NCBI RefSeq assembly: GCF_030519655.1
Contig: NZ_JAUMIT010000002.1
Location: 186,001 to 250,000 of the forward strand
Length of the DNA: 64,000 bases
Source: Wenyingzhuangia gilva
Lineage (GTDB): Bacteria > Bacteroidota > Bacteroidia > Flavobacteriales > Flavobacteriaceae
Direction: 5' to 3'
The notes beneath the pieces are model-generated. The model was not told where the DNA came from, ran no database searches, and saw only the letters and a list, made by a program, of their open reading frames with translations. Shown here piece by piece: positions 32,904 to 40,925 of the stretch. Both the position numbers and the translations under genes were made by a program. Within the stretch, counting starts at the first letter, position 1, and each line of letters starts with the position of its first letter.

Positions 32904-34817
32904 ATGAAAACCATCTTAAATCTCTTTAAAACAGTAATTCTTTTTGCTTTTTTTTCTGTAAGTGCTCAAGTTTATAATCCTGTATCATGGTCTACTTCTG
33001 TAGAAAAGAACGAATCAGGAGATGTTACTTTAATTACTACTGCTACCATTGAAAAAGGTTGGCATTTATACAGTCAAAACATTGAAGATGGAGGTCCAAT
33101 TCCTACCACTTTTTACTATCCTAAAGAAATTAAAACTATAGGAGAAACTACAGAAGGAAAAGGAATAGAAATACAAGACCCTATTTTTGAAATGCCAATT
33201 AAATATTTTGGTGAAACGGCAGTTTTTAAACAGAAAATAACTGTTGAAGATGTAACTTCTGTAGCCGTTACAGTGGAATACATGGTTTGTAATGATGAAA
33301 TGTGTTTGCCTCCAAAAGAAGTGGAGTTGACTTATGATTTGACAAAAGCGATAGTAACAAAAACGGTTATTACAAAAGCTAGTACTACTGATGATAAAAG
33401 TTATTGGACTTTATTTATATTAAGTTTTTTAGCAGGGTTAACGGCTTTGTTAACGCCTTGTGTTTTTCCTATGATTCCAATGACCGTAAGCTTTTTTACC
33501 AAACAAAGTAAAAACAGAGCTGCTGGAATTAGAAATGCCATGATTTATGGAATTAGCATTGTAGTAATTTATGTGTTGCTTGGAACTTTTGTAGTAGGTG
33601 TTTTTGGAGCGGATTCCCTAAATAGATTGTCTACAAGTGTTGTTTTTAATGTCGTATTTTTTGGAATTTTAGTATTTTTTGCCTTGTCATTTTTAGGAGC
33701 TTACGAACTGGTCTTGCCAAGTTCTTGGGGAACAAAATTAGATGAAAAGGCAGATAGAGGAGGATTGATAGGAATCTTTTTTATGGCTATGGCTTTGGCT
33801 GTAGTTTCATTCTCTTGTACAGGACCTATTGTAGGAACGGCTTTGGTAGAGTCTGTATCGCAAGGAGGAGTTGCTCCCATTATTTCTATGTTAGGTTTTT
33901 CTTTAGCGATTGCGATTCCTTTTGCATTGTTTGCTGTTTTTCCAGGATGGTTAAATTCGCTGCCAAAATCAGGAGGATGGTTAAACACAGTAAAGGTAGT
34001 GCTAGGGTTTATAGAATTGGCTTTGGCATTTAAGTTTTTATCAAATGCAGATTTGGTTTTACAAGCGCACTGGTTAGAAAGAGAGGTGTTTATCGCTATT
34101 TGGATAGTGATTTTCTTGTTCTTAGGAATTTATTTGTTAGGGAAATTAAGATTATCTCATGATTATCAGGCAGTAGAAACCATATCAGTCACAAGATTGA
34201 TGTTGGCTATTTTGAGTTTTACTTTTGTGGTTTATATGATTCCGGGAATGTTTGGAGCTCCCGTAAAATTGATTGGAGCTTTTGTACCTCCGTTAGAATA
34301 TAGCGAATCTCCAAATGGAGTGATGAGTAATCAATCAAATTCTAATATTTCACATCAAGATTTGCCTGAGGGGGCACATATTTTAGCTCCGTACAATATT
34401 TTAACATTCAACGATTACGAACAAGGTTTGGCTTATGCTAAAAAAGTTAACAAACCAGTGTTGTTAGATTTTACAGGTAGAGCTTGTGTAAACTGCAGAA
34501 AAATGGAACAAAATGTATGGACAGTTCCTGCGGTTTTAGATGTTTTACAAAATAAAGTAGTGTTAATTTCTTTATATGTAGATGATCGTCAAAAATTGCC
34601 AACGGAAGAAATATCTCCTGTAACAGGCAAACCATACAGATATATTGGTCAAAAATGGTCAGAGTTTCAAACCAAAAGATATAAAACCAACTCGCAACCT
34701 TACTATGTAGTTGTAGATGCTAATGGAGAAGATTTGAATCATCCTGTAGGTTATACTCCAAATGCGGAGGAATATTTATCATGGTTACAACAAGGAATAA
34801 AAAAAGCTGGAAATTAA
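32904..34817 (+). CDS. dsbD: Thiol:disulfide interchange protein DsbD (three-domain form)
   Basis: 637 residues. A signal peptide (cleavage near SAQ, about 22) and an N-terminal DsbD-alpha domain with the Cys pair in MVCNDEMCLPP (near 131-140) come first. A membrane domain with about eight helices starts near 167 and carries TPCVFPM and SCTGPIVG, which hold the transmembrane Cys pair. A C-terminal thioredoxin domain has CVNCRKME near 530. It carries electrons from cytoplasmic thioredoxin to the periplasm, for example to TlpA-like proteins. All six cysteines expected of a working DsbD are present. Confidence 0.95.
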   Translation: MKTILNLFKTVILFAFFSVSAQVYNPVSWSTSVEKNESGDVTLITTATIEKGWHLYSQNIEDGGPIPTTFYYPKEIKTIGETTEGKGIEIQDPIFEMPIKYFGETAVFKQKITVEDVTSVAVTVEYMVCNDEMCLPPKEVELTYDLTKAIVTKTVITKASTTDDKSYWTLFILSFLAGLTALLTPCVFPMIPMTVSFFTKQSKNRAAGIRNAMIYGISIVVIYVLLGTFVVGVFGADSLNRLSTSVVFNVVFFGILVFFALSFLGAYELVLPSSWGTKLDEKADRGGLIGIFFMAMALAVVSFSCTGPIVGTALVESVSQGGVAPIISMLGFSLAIAIPFALFAVFPGWLNSLPKSGGWLNTVKVVLGFIELALAFKFLSNADLVLQAHWLEREVFIAIWIVIFLFLGIYLLGKLRLSHDYQAVETISVTRLMLAILSFTFVVYMIPGMFGAPVKLIGAFVPPLEYSESPNGVMSNQSNSNISHQDLPEGAHILAPYNILTFNDYEQGLAYAKKVNKPVLLDFTGRACVNCRKMEQNVWTVPAVLDVLQNKVVLISLYVDDRQKLPTEEISPVTGKPYRYIGQKWSEFQTKRYKTNSQPYYVVVDANGEDLNHPVGYTPNAEEYLSWLQQGIKKAGN

Positions 34818-34861
34818 GGTTTTGTTAAAGCTTCCTTAACTTCATCAGCTTCGTATCAGTC

Positions 34862-34869
34862 TAACTTTG
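34862..34869 (+). promoter_or_regulatory. Promoter -7 box of the PAP2/glycosyltransferase cluster
   Basis: TAACTTTG, full match, 24 bp before the PAP2 ATG at 34894. No clear -33 element. Confidence 0.5.
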
Positions 34870-34893
34870 TGATTCAATCATTACTATTTAGTT

Positions 34894-35574
34894 ATGAAAA
34901 TTAATCATAAAGTTTTATTGCCGTTTATAGGTGTTTTACTCCTGTCTTTATGCTTTTTTAGTTTTCCTAAAGGAGAAATTGTCTTGGCTGTTAATAAAAC
35001 TCACACGCCATTTTTAAATAGATTTTTTGCAGGTGTTAGTTCTATAGGAAATACCATGAGTATCTTTCTGTTTATAGCGATTGTTCTTAGATATAAACTC
35101 AAATTTCTATATTTTTTTGTGATGGCTTTTTTAATAGAATCAACTATTGTAATCCTTTGTAAACATCTTTTCTTTGATGGACTTCCACGGCCATATTTAT
35201 TGTTTGAAGCCAAAGGAATTTTAACCCAAATAAATTTTGTTGAAGGAGTAAGAGTCAATAAAAGAGATTCTTTTCCATCGGGACATACTGCTTATGCTTT
35301 TGTAATTGCTACTTTTTTTGCTTTAAAAATAAAAAAAATGCTTCCAGCGATAGGTTTGTGTTTGTTTGCGATGCTTGTGGGTATTTCTAGAATGTATTTG
35401 GTTCAACATTTTTTTATGGATGTTTTTGCGGGAGCTGTTGTGGGGATCTCATCAGCGTATATAGCGATTGTTTTGATAAAAAACTCTAGAAAACGAACTT
35501 GGTACAATATGAAAATTCGTTTTACTCCAACTCATAAAAATTGGTTTACACTAATTACATTCCCAGATAATTAA
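34894..35574 (+). CDS. PAP2-family membrane phosphatase
   Basis: 226 residues and about six helices. The three PAP2 motifs are present: KxxxxxxRP as KHLFFDGLPRP (near 89-99), the SGH core FPSGHTA (near 127-133) with catalytic His, and SRMYLVQHFFMD (near 167-178), which holds the last His and Asp. It removes phosphate from a lipid phosphate such as undecaprenyl-PP, phosphatidylglycerol-P or lipid A. It is the first gene of a five-gene envelope cluster and its stop overlaps the next ATG by one base (TAATG), so lipid A or carrier-lipid dephosphorylation in that pathway is likely. Confidence 0.93.
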   Translation: MKINHKVLLPFIGVLLLSLCFFSFPKGEIVLAVNKTHTPFLNRFFAGVSSIGNTMSIFLFIAIVLRYKLKFLYFFVMAFLIESTIVILCKHLFFDGLPRPYLLFEAKGILTQINFVEGVRVNKRDSFPSGHTAYAFVIATFFALKIKKMLPAIGLCLFAMLVGISRMYLVQHFFMDVFAGAVVGISSAYIAIVLIKNSRKRTWYNMKIRFTPTHKNWFTLITFPDN

Positions 35575-37166
35575 TGAATTTTTTTAATTTTAAAAATCCA
35601 TTATGGTGGATGTTTTTACTTGCTTTTGTTTTATGCCTTTTTGGTAGCGGAAGTTCTATTATTTACATTTTAGATGAAGCAAAAAATAGCGAAGCAGCAA
35701 GGGAAATGTTGCAATATGGGAATGTTTTTAGGCCTACTTTTAATGATGTCATCAGAACAGATAAACCTCCTTTTCATTATTTTTTTATGATGATAGGGTA
35801 TCAGTTGTTTGGAGTAAATGCTTTTGGAGCAAGATTTTTTTCCGCATTGTTTGGAGCTTTTACCATTGTTTCTACTTTTATTTTTACTAAAAAACATTTA
35901 GGGAATAAAGTTGCTAATACAACGTATTGGGTGTTGTTATCTTCTTTTTATTTTATTCAAGAATTTCATTTGGCTGTACCAGATCCGTATTTAATTTTTT
36001 GGATGAGTTTGACCTTCTTTTGTTACATCGATTTTTTTATTTCAAGAAATTCAAAAATACTTTGGTTGCTCTATTTTTCTATGGGATTTGGGGTGTTAAC
36101 CAAAGGGCCTGTAGCCATTGCTTTACCTACTTTGGTAGCATTTATACATTTAGTTTTGGTAAAACAATTTACTGTTAAACAGATTTTATTATTTAAACCC
36201 TTTTCAGGATTGCTCTTGGTTTTGTTGGTTAGCCTTCCTTGGTTTTATATGGCACATGTAGAAACGGTAGGTGTTTTTACAGAAGGATTTTTTTTAAAAC
36301 ACAACGTAGCTAGGTTTCAAGATAAAATGGAAGGACATGGTGGTATCTTTTTAATTACCATTGGTTTTGTGATCTTAGGGATGTTGCCTTTTTCTTTGTG
36401 GATTTTTAGAGCTTTGTTTTATGCAATTAAACAAAAAACTAATAATAAATTTGTTTTTTTTAGTGCTATTTTGGTGATTGTTTTTGTGAGCTTTTTTGCC
36501 ATTTCTGCTACCAAACTTCCTAATTACACTATGCCTTGTTATCCTTTTATAGCCATACTTTTGGCTTGGTTTTTCCAACAGGCATTAGAAAAAGGCGATG
36601 TAAAGTATTCTTTTATAGAATGGGCTTTTTTAATTTTAATAGCTTTTGCTTTACCTGTGGCAGGGTATATTGGTTTGTCTTTAGAGAGTGCTTTGGAGTC
36701 AAAAAAATGGATTGCCCTGTTGTTAATTTTCATTCCTATAGGAGTTGTTGTTGCTTTTTATTATTTCATAAAAAAGAATTTTATTTTAAGTTTTAAAATA
36801 ATTACATCAGTATTTATAATGCTTAGCTTGTTGTTGTTTGGATTCGTTTTTCCTCAGTTAACAAAAGAATCTCCTGTAGAAAAATTTAAGGAACACATTG
36901 CTAGTCATCGGCCAGTAATAGTGTACCAAAGAATGGATGCTGCTTTTCCAATTAACTTTAATAGATCTTATAAAATTGTAGATACCATTGAAGAGATTGA
37001 TGCTTTTTTTAAGGAGTTTCCTAATGGTGTTGTGATGACTAATACAAGAAATAAAGATGAAATAAATGAATTAAGTATCTTTAATCAATTATTTTCGCAA
37101 AAAAGTTTGTTCGAAAATCATACCACTAGGGTATATGAAAAAAAATCAAACAAAATAGTTGAGTAA
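35574..37166 (+). CDS. GT39/ArnT-like membrane glycosyltransferase (first of two)
   Basis: 530 residues, about eleven to twelve helices, with the first loop LDEAKNSEAAREMLQYG (Asp/Glu catalytic loop) followed by RTDKPPFHYFFMM, as in ArnT-type GT-C enzymes that take a sugar from polyprenyl phosphate and transfer it to a periplasmic acceptor. The C-terminal ~100 residues form a soluble domain. Encoded one base into the end of the PAP2 gene. The acceptor is not predictable; lipid A or a surface glycan is typical. Confidence 0.9.
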   Translation: MNFFNFKNPLWWMFLLAFVLCLFGSGSSIIYILDEAKNSEAAREMLQYGNVFRPTFNDVIRTDKPPFHYFFMMIGYQLFGVNAFGARFFSALFGAFTIVSTFIFTKKHLGNKVANTTYWVLLSSFYFIQEFHLAVPDPYLIFWMSLTFFCYIDFFISRNSKILWLLYFSMGFGVLTKGPVAIALPTLVAFIHLVLVKQFTVKQILLFKPFSGLLLVLLVSLPWFYMAHVETVGVFTEGFFLKHNVARFQDKMEGHGGIFLITIGFVILGMLPFSLWIFRALFYAIKQKTNNKFVFFSAILVIVFVSFFAISATKLPNYTMPCYPFIAILLAWFFQQALEKGDVKYSFIEWAFLILIAFALPVAGYIGLSLESALESKKWIALLLIFIPIGVVVAFYYFIKKNFILSFKIITSVFIMLSLLLFGFVFPQLTKESPVEKFKEHIASHRPVIVYQRMDAAFPINFNRSYKIVDTIEEIDAFFKEFPNGVVMTNTRNKDEINELSIFNQLFSQKSLFENHTTRVYEKKSNKIVE

Positions 37167-37180
37167 AAATTTATAACCTT

Positions 37181-38848
37181 ATGATTTTATCAAAAAGAGA
37201 TCTTTATGTTCTTTATCCATTATTGTTACTTGTTTATATAGCAGGTTTGTTTATTCCAGTGATGGAAAACGATTCTGCACAACATGCAACCATGGCTATG
37301 AGGATGTATCTTGAGAATGATTTTTTACATATATATAAAGGAACTCATGATTATTTAGACAAGCCACATATGCATTTCTGGTTGGCGGCTTTGTCTTTTA
37401 AACTTTTTGGAATTTCTGAATGGGCTTATAGATTACCTGCTTTTTTATTCACTTTAGTTGGTGCCATGTACTCCCATAGATTGGCAAAATATTTTTATGG
37501 AAGAAAAATAGGGCATATGGCTTCTTTGGTTTTTTTATCATCTCAGGCGATTATTTTGTCTAACCATGATGTAAGAACTGATGCGGTTTTAACTGGGGCT
37601 ACTATTTTTGCCTTGTATCATTTTGTTAAATATATAGATAGACTAACTCTTAAAAACATGATTCTAGGTTTTTTAGGGTTGGCTATTGGTTTTTCTACCA
37701 AAGGTCAATTGGCGGTCTTTGTTTGTGGAGTGGTTTTGTTTGCACATATATTGTATGCAAATAAATGGAAATCGGTTTTCTCATGGAAAGTATTAGTTGG
37801 ATTGGCGAGTTTCTTTCTTTTTATCAGTCCCGTTTTATATGCCTATTATATTCAGTTTGATTTGCATCCAGAGAAAGTATTTAATGGCTATTCTAATATT
37901 TCTGGAATTAAATTTATTTTATGGGATCAGAGTTTTAATAGGTTAACAGCCACAGGGTTTGGTAATACAAGTCCAGATTATTTGTTCTTTTTCCATTCTA
38001 TTCTTTGGGCATTTTTACCATGGCCCTTTATTATGTATACAGCTATGTTCAGCAATATTAAAAGAGCTGTTAAATATAAATTTAAGTCTTACGAAAGTTT
38101 TGAGTTGATGACCTCTTTAGGAGTTTTACTGGTGTTGTTGGTTATTAGTACTTCAAAATTTAAATTACCACATTACTTAAATAGTTTAATTCCGTTAATG
38201 TCTATTTTAGTTGTTGGTTTTTTGTGGTATTTGCAAAAAAGCCAAAAAGTAAAGTATATAAAAAGATGGGCAAACTTTCAAATAGGATTATTTTCTGTTT
38301 TGTCGGTGTTAGTTATTTATTTATGTTTTTGGGCATTCCCAATTCATAGTGTTTATATTATTATTGGGCTGATAGCGATTGCTGTTTTATTAATTCTCTT
38401 TATAATAAAGGAAAAAGCAAGTCCTTTTAGAAAATTAATTGTGTCATCGGTAGGTTTTATGATTTTGATTAATTTTTGTTTAAACACACAGTTTTATCCT
38501 AATTTGTTACAATATCAATCAGGAATCAAGGCAAGTAAAATTATCAAAGAAAACAATATAGATGTCAATCATCTGTATTTAAGAAAAGATATAGAAGCTT
38601 GGTCGGTAAGTTTTTATGCCCATAAAAATTTAAAAGAAATTTCAGTTGATGAAATTCCACATCAACTGAAAAAAGGAGATTGGGTTTACATGGAAGAGGC
38701 CTCTTTTTTACAATCTAAAGAATTAGGAATGGAGTGGGCAAAAGTTTATCCTTTAGACCATTATAGAATCACGAGATTAAAATTAAAGTTTTTAAATCCA
38801 AAAACAAGATCAGAAACCTTATCAAAAAGGTATTTGGTGCAATTGTAA
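37181..38848 (+). CDS. GT39/ArnT-like membrane glycosyltransferase (second of two)
   Basis: 555 residues of the same GT-C type as its neighbour, with the first-loop motif VMENDSAQHATMAMRMYLE (acidic pair) and LDKPHMHFWLAAL corresponding to DKPP...WL. About eleven helices and a soluble C-terminal domain. It is not a recent duplicate: similarity to the first copy is limited to motifs. Two such enzymes next to one polyprenyl-phosphate sugar synthase suggest two transfer steps or two acceptors. Confidence 0.9.
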   Translation: MILSKRDLYVLYPLLLLVYIAGLFIPVMENDSAQHATMAMRMYLENDFLHIYKGTHDYLDKPHMHFWLAALSFKLFGISEWAYRLPAFLFTLVGAMYSHRLAKYFYGRKIGHMASLVFLSSQAIILSNHDVRTDAVLTGATIFALYHFVKYIDRLTLKNMILGFLGLAIGFSTKGQLAVFVCGVVLFAHILYANKWKSVFSWKVLVGLASFFLFISPVLYAYYIQFDLHPEKVFNGYSNISGIKFILWDQSFNRLTATGFGNTSPDYLFFFHSILWAFLPWPFIMYTAMFSNIKRAVKYKFKSYESFELMTSLGVLLVLLVISTSKFKLPHYLNSLIPLMSILVVGFLWYLQKSQKVKYIKRWANFQIGLFSVLSVLVIYLCFWAFPIHSVYIIIGLIAIAVLLILFIIKEKASPFRKLIVSSVGFMILINFCLNTQFYPNLLQYQSGIKASKIIKENNIDVNHLYLRKDIEAWSVSFYAHKNLKEISVDEIPHQLKKGDWVYMEEASFLQSKELGMEWAKVYPLDHYRITRLKLKFLNPKTRSETLSKRYLVQL

Positions 38849-38898
38849 TCATCAAAAAGTTTAACCCATAACTCATAACTTGGTTTAAGTATATTGAG

Positions 38899-38906
38899 TA
38901 AGTTTG
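38899..38906 (+). promoter_or_regulatory. Possible internal promoter box before the GT2 gene
   Basis: TAAGTTTG, a consensus match, 21 bp before the ATG at 38928, in the 79-bp gap after the second GT39 gene. Confidence 0.45.
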
Positions 38907-38927
38907 TATCACCGAAATTAAAGTAAA

Positions 38928-39875
38928 ATGAGTAAATCAAGTTTATTATCTATTGTAATTCCTGTTTATAACGAAGAAGGAAATGTGACTTTGTTAACAG
39001 AAAATATAGATAAAGGTTTAGCAGGGTATCACTACGAAATTATTTATATAGACGATTGTTCTACTGATAATACTCGTAAAGAGGTGAAGGATTTAAATCA
39101 TCCAAAAGTAATTTTAGTAGAGCTTAGAAAAAACTACGGACAAAGTTCTGCCATTGCTGCGGGAATTGATATTGCAAAAGGAGATTATATCATTACCATG
39201 GATGGAGATTTGCAGAATGACCCATCAGATTTACCTGCAATGTTAGACAAGCTGATAGAAGATGACTTGGATATGATTACAGGGATTCGTCAAAAAAGGC
39301 AAGATAATTTTGTTAGAACTTTACCTTCTAAAATAGCAAATTATATTATTAAAAAAACAACTGGTTTGCATATTACAGATCACGGTTGTGCTATTAAAAT
39401 TTTTACTGCGGAAACTGCTAAAGGACTAAAATTATACGGAGAAATGCATCGATTTATTTCTTTGGTTACTTTTATGAATGGAGCAAGAATATCAGAAATG
39501 CCAGTAAAGCACCATGCTCGTCAATTTGGTGTTTCTAAATATGGTTTGGGGAGAACTTTTAAAGTCATTAATGATTTGTTATTGATTTTATTTCAGCGTA
39601 AATACATGCAAAAACCAATTTATTTGTTTGGTAACATAGGGTTGATTTTTGCAGGGGCGGGAATGTTGATCAATTTTTATTTATTAATTCTTAAACTTTT
39701 AGGAGAAGATATTTGGGGAAGACCTTTGTTAATTCTTGGAGTGATGTTAGTGGTGATGGGAATTCAATTTTTTACTGTAGGGATTATTATAGACTTGCTA
39801 ATGAAGACTTATTATGAGTCTCAAGACAAACGACCATATAACTTAAGAAAAGTAACTACTTTTGAAAAAGAATAA
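38928..39875 (+). CDS. Polyprenyl-phosphate sugar synthase (DPM1/ArnC-like GT2)
   Basis: 315 residues: a GT-A domain (SIVIPVYNEEGNV at 8-20, DDCSTDNT, the metal site MDGDLQNDPSD near 91-101, and HGCAIKIF near 150) followed by two C-terminal helices (about 235-260 and 270-295). Such enzymes move a sugar from a nucleotide (GDP-Man, UDP-Glc or UDP-Ara4N type) to undecaprenyl phosphate on the cytoplasmic side. Its product is the natural donor for the two GT39 enzymes encoded upstream. The following gene overlaps it by 14 bp. Confidence 0.92.
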   Translation: MSKSSLLSIVIPVYNEEGNVTLLTENIDKGLAGYHYEIIYIDDCSTDNTRKEVKDLNHPKVILVELRKNYGQSSAIAAGIDIAKGDYIITMDGDLQNDPSDLPAMLDKLIEDDLDMITGIRQKRQDNFVRTLPSKIANYIIKKTTGLHITDHGCAIKIFTAETAKGLKLYGEMHRFISLVTFMNGARISEMPVKHHARQFGVSKYGLGRTFKVINDLLLILFQRKYMQKPIYLFGNIGLIFAGAGMLINFYLLILKLLGEDIWGRPLLILGVMLVVMGIQFFTVGIIIDLLMKTYYESQDKRPYNLRKVTTFEKE

Positions 39876-40752
39876 ACTGAAAAAAATAATAACAACTGTC
39901 CTAAAAATAGGAGTCAGTGTCCTTTTGTTTTATTTTGTACTTACCAAAATATCATTTGTAGAAATATTTAAGATTATTAAGAACAGCGATGTTTTTTTGT
40001 TGATTTTAAGTGGTGTTTTTTTACTGTTGTCACAATGGGTGTCTTCTATCAGGTTAAATACCTTTTTTCATTCATTAGGATATCATCTGTCTAATAAAAG
40101 CAATCATGTTCTTTATTTAATAGGAATGTTTTATAATTTTTTTATTCCAGGAGGAATAGGAGGAGATGCCTACAAAGTTTACAAACTCCACAAAAAATTT
40201 GATTGGAATGTAAAAAAGTTATCAGCAGCCATTTTTGTAGATCGCTTTTCGGGTTTAACTACCATTGGAATGTTGTTGGTTTTGCTAATGATTCCTTTTG
40301 TAAAATCTTTAGATTGGATTTCTTCTAGTTTGATATTGATAGCATTGGCTACTTTATTGTTAGTTTTAATTCCATTTATGGCTTATGCTTTGGTGCAAAA
40401 ATTATTTCCATCCTTTAAAAAAGTCTACCTTAAAACGTTGCTACTTTCTATAGTTGTTCAAACATTACAATTGATTTGTGTGTATTTCTTGGTACTAAAC
40501 TTTCATGTTGTTTCAGATTTGTTTTCTTACTTATTGGTGTTTTTAATCTCTGTAATTTTGTCTATTGTATCTTTTGCAGGAATTGGTGTAAGAGAATTTG
40601 TATTTTATCAAGCAGCAGATTTGTTACATTATAATAAAGATGTGTCTGTAGCCATCGGTTTGTTGTTTACTTTTTTAACCGCTATTTTATCATTGATAGG
40701 GGGGGGGGTTCAGTTAAAAAAAGTCAACTTATCACTGCAAGAAAAAAAATAG
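39862..40752 (+). CDS. Lysylphosphatidylglycerol synthase TM region / flippase-like membrane protein
   Basis: 296 residues with about eight helices and the UPF0104/LPG_synthase_TM motifs NxxxPGGIGGDAYKVY (as FFIPGGIGGDAYKVYKL near 94-110), VDRFSGL and GIGVREFVF. There is no cytoplasmic lysyl-transferase domain, so it is the membrane part alone; related proteins act as flippases. It starts with TTG inside the GT2 gene and is likely to flip the polyprenyl-phosphate sugar. A run of ten G bases at 40699-40708 encodes Gly280-282 near its end; a slip of one base would change or cut the tail. Confidence 0.88.
   Translation: MKKNKLKKIITTVLKIGVSVLLFYFVLTKISFVEIFKIIKNSDVFLLILSGVFLLLSQWVSSIRLNTFFHSLGYHLSNKSNHVLYLIGMFYNFFIPGGIGGDAYKVYKLHKKFDWNVKKLSAAIFVDRFSGLTTIGMLLVLLMIPFVKSLDWISSSLILIALATLLLVLIPFMAYALVQKLFPSFKKVYLKTLLLSIVVQTLQLICVYFLVLNFHVVSDLFSYLLVFLISVILSIVSFAGIGVREFVFYQAADLLHYNKDVSVAIGLLFTFLTAILSLIGGGVQLKKVNLSLQEKK
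40699..40708 (+). repeat. Ten-base poly-G tract in a coding region
   Basis: Ten consecutive G (GGG GGG GGG G) in an otherwise AT-rich gene, coding for three glycines. It is the longest G run I see in the window. Confidence 0.9.
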
Positions 40753-40794
40753 CTAACTAGCTGTTTTTGTGTGTGCTTACTTAAAAATAATTTG

Positions 40795-40802
40795 TATATT
40801 TG
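40795..40802 (+). promoter_or_regulatory. Promoter of rpsA with a ~120-nt leader
   Basis: TATATTTG at 40795-40802 with TTTG at 40766-40769 (25-bp spacing, long). Transcription from here gives an untranslated leader of roughly 120 nt before the ATG at 40926. The leader contains nested pairs GCGAG (40815-40819) with CTCGC (40876-40880), and GTTAA (40824-40828) with TTAAC (40854-40858). Confidence 0.6.
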
Positions 40803-40925
40803 CATTCCTTTTTGGCGAGCTAGGTTAAGAGAAGGAATAAAAAACAATTTAATTTAACATCTTTAGTTGTGGTTACTCGCTTTAAAAACATAACAATCAG
40901 CTAGATACAAATTATTTTTAGACAC

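Noticed and set aside
35574-38848. Tandem duplication of the two GT39 genes
   Set aside because: They share fold and motifs only; there is no long DNA or protein identity to suggest a recent duplication.
40784-40922. 14-bp inverted repeat (AAAAATAATTTGTA and complement) around the rpsA leader
   Set aside because: One arm lies in the promoter and is not transcribed, so it cannot form a leader hairpin; composition is nearly pure A/T.
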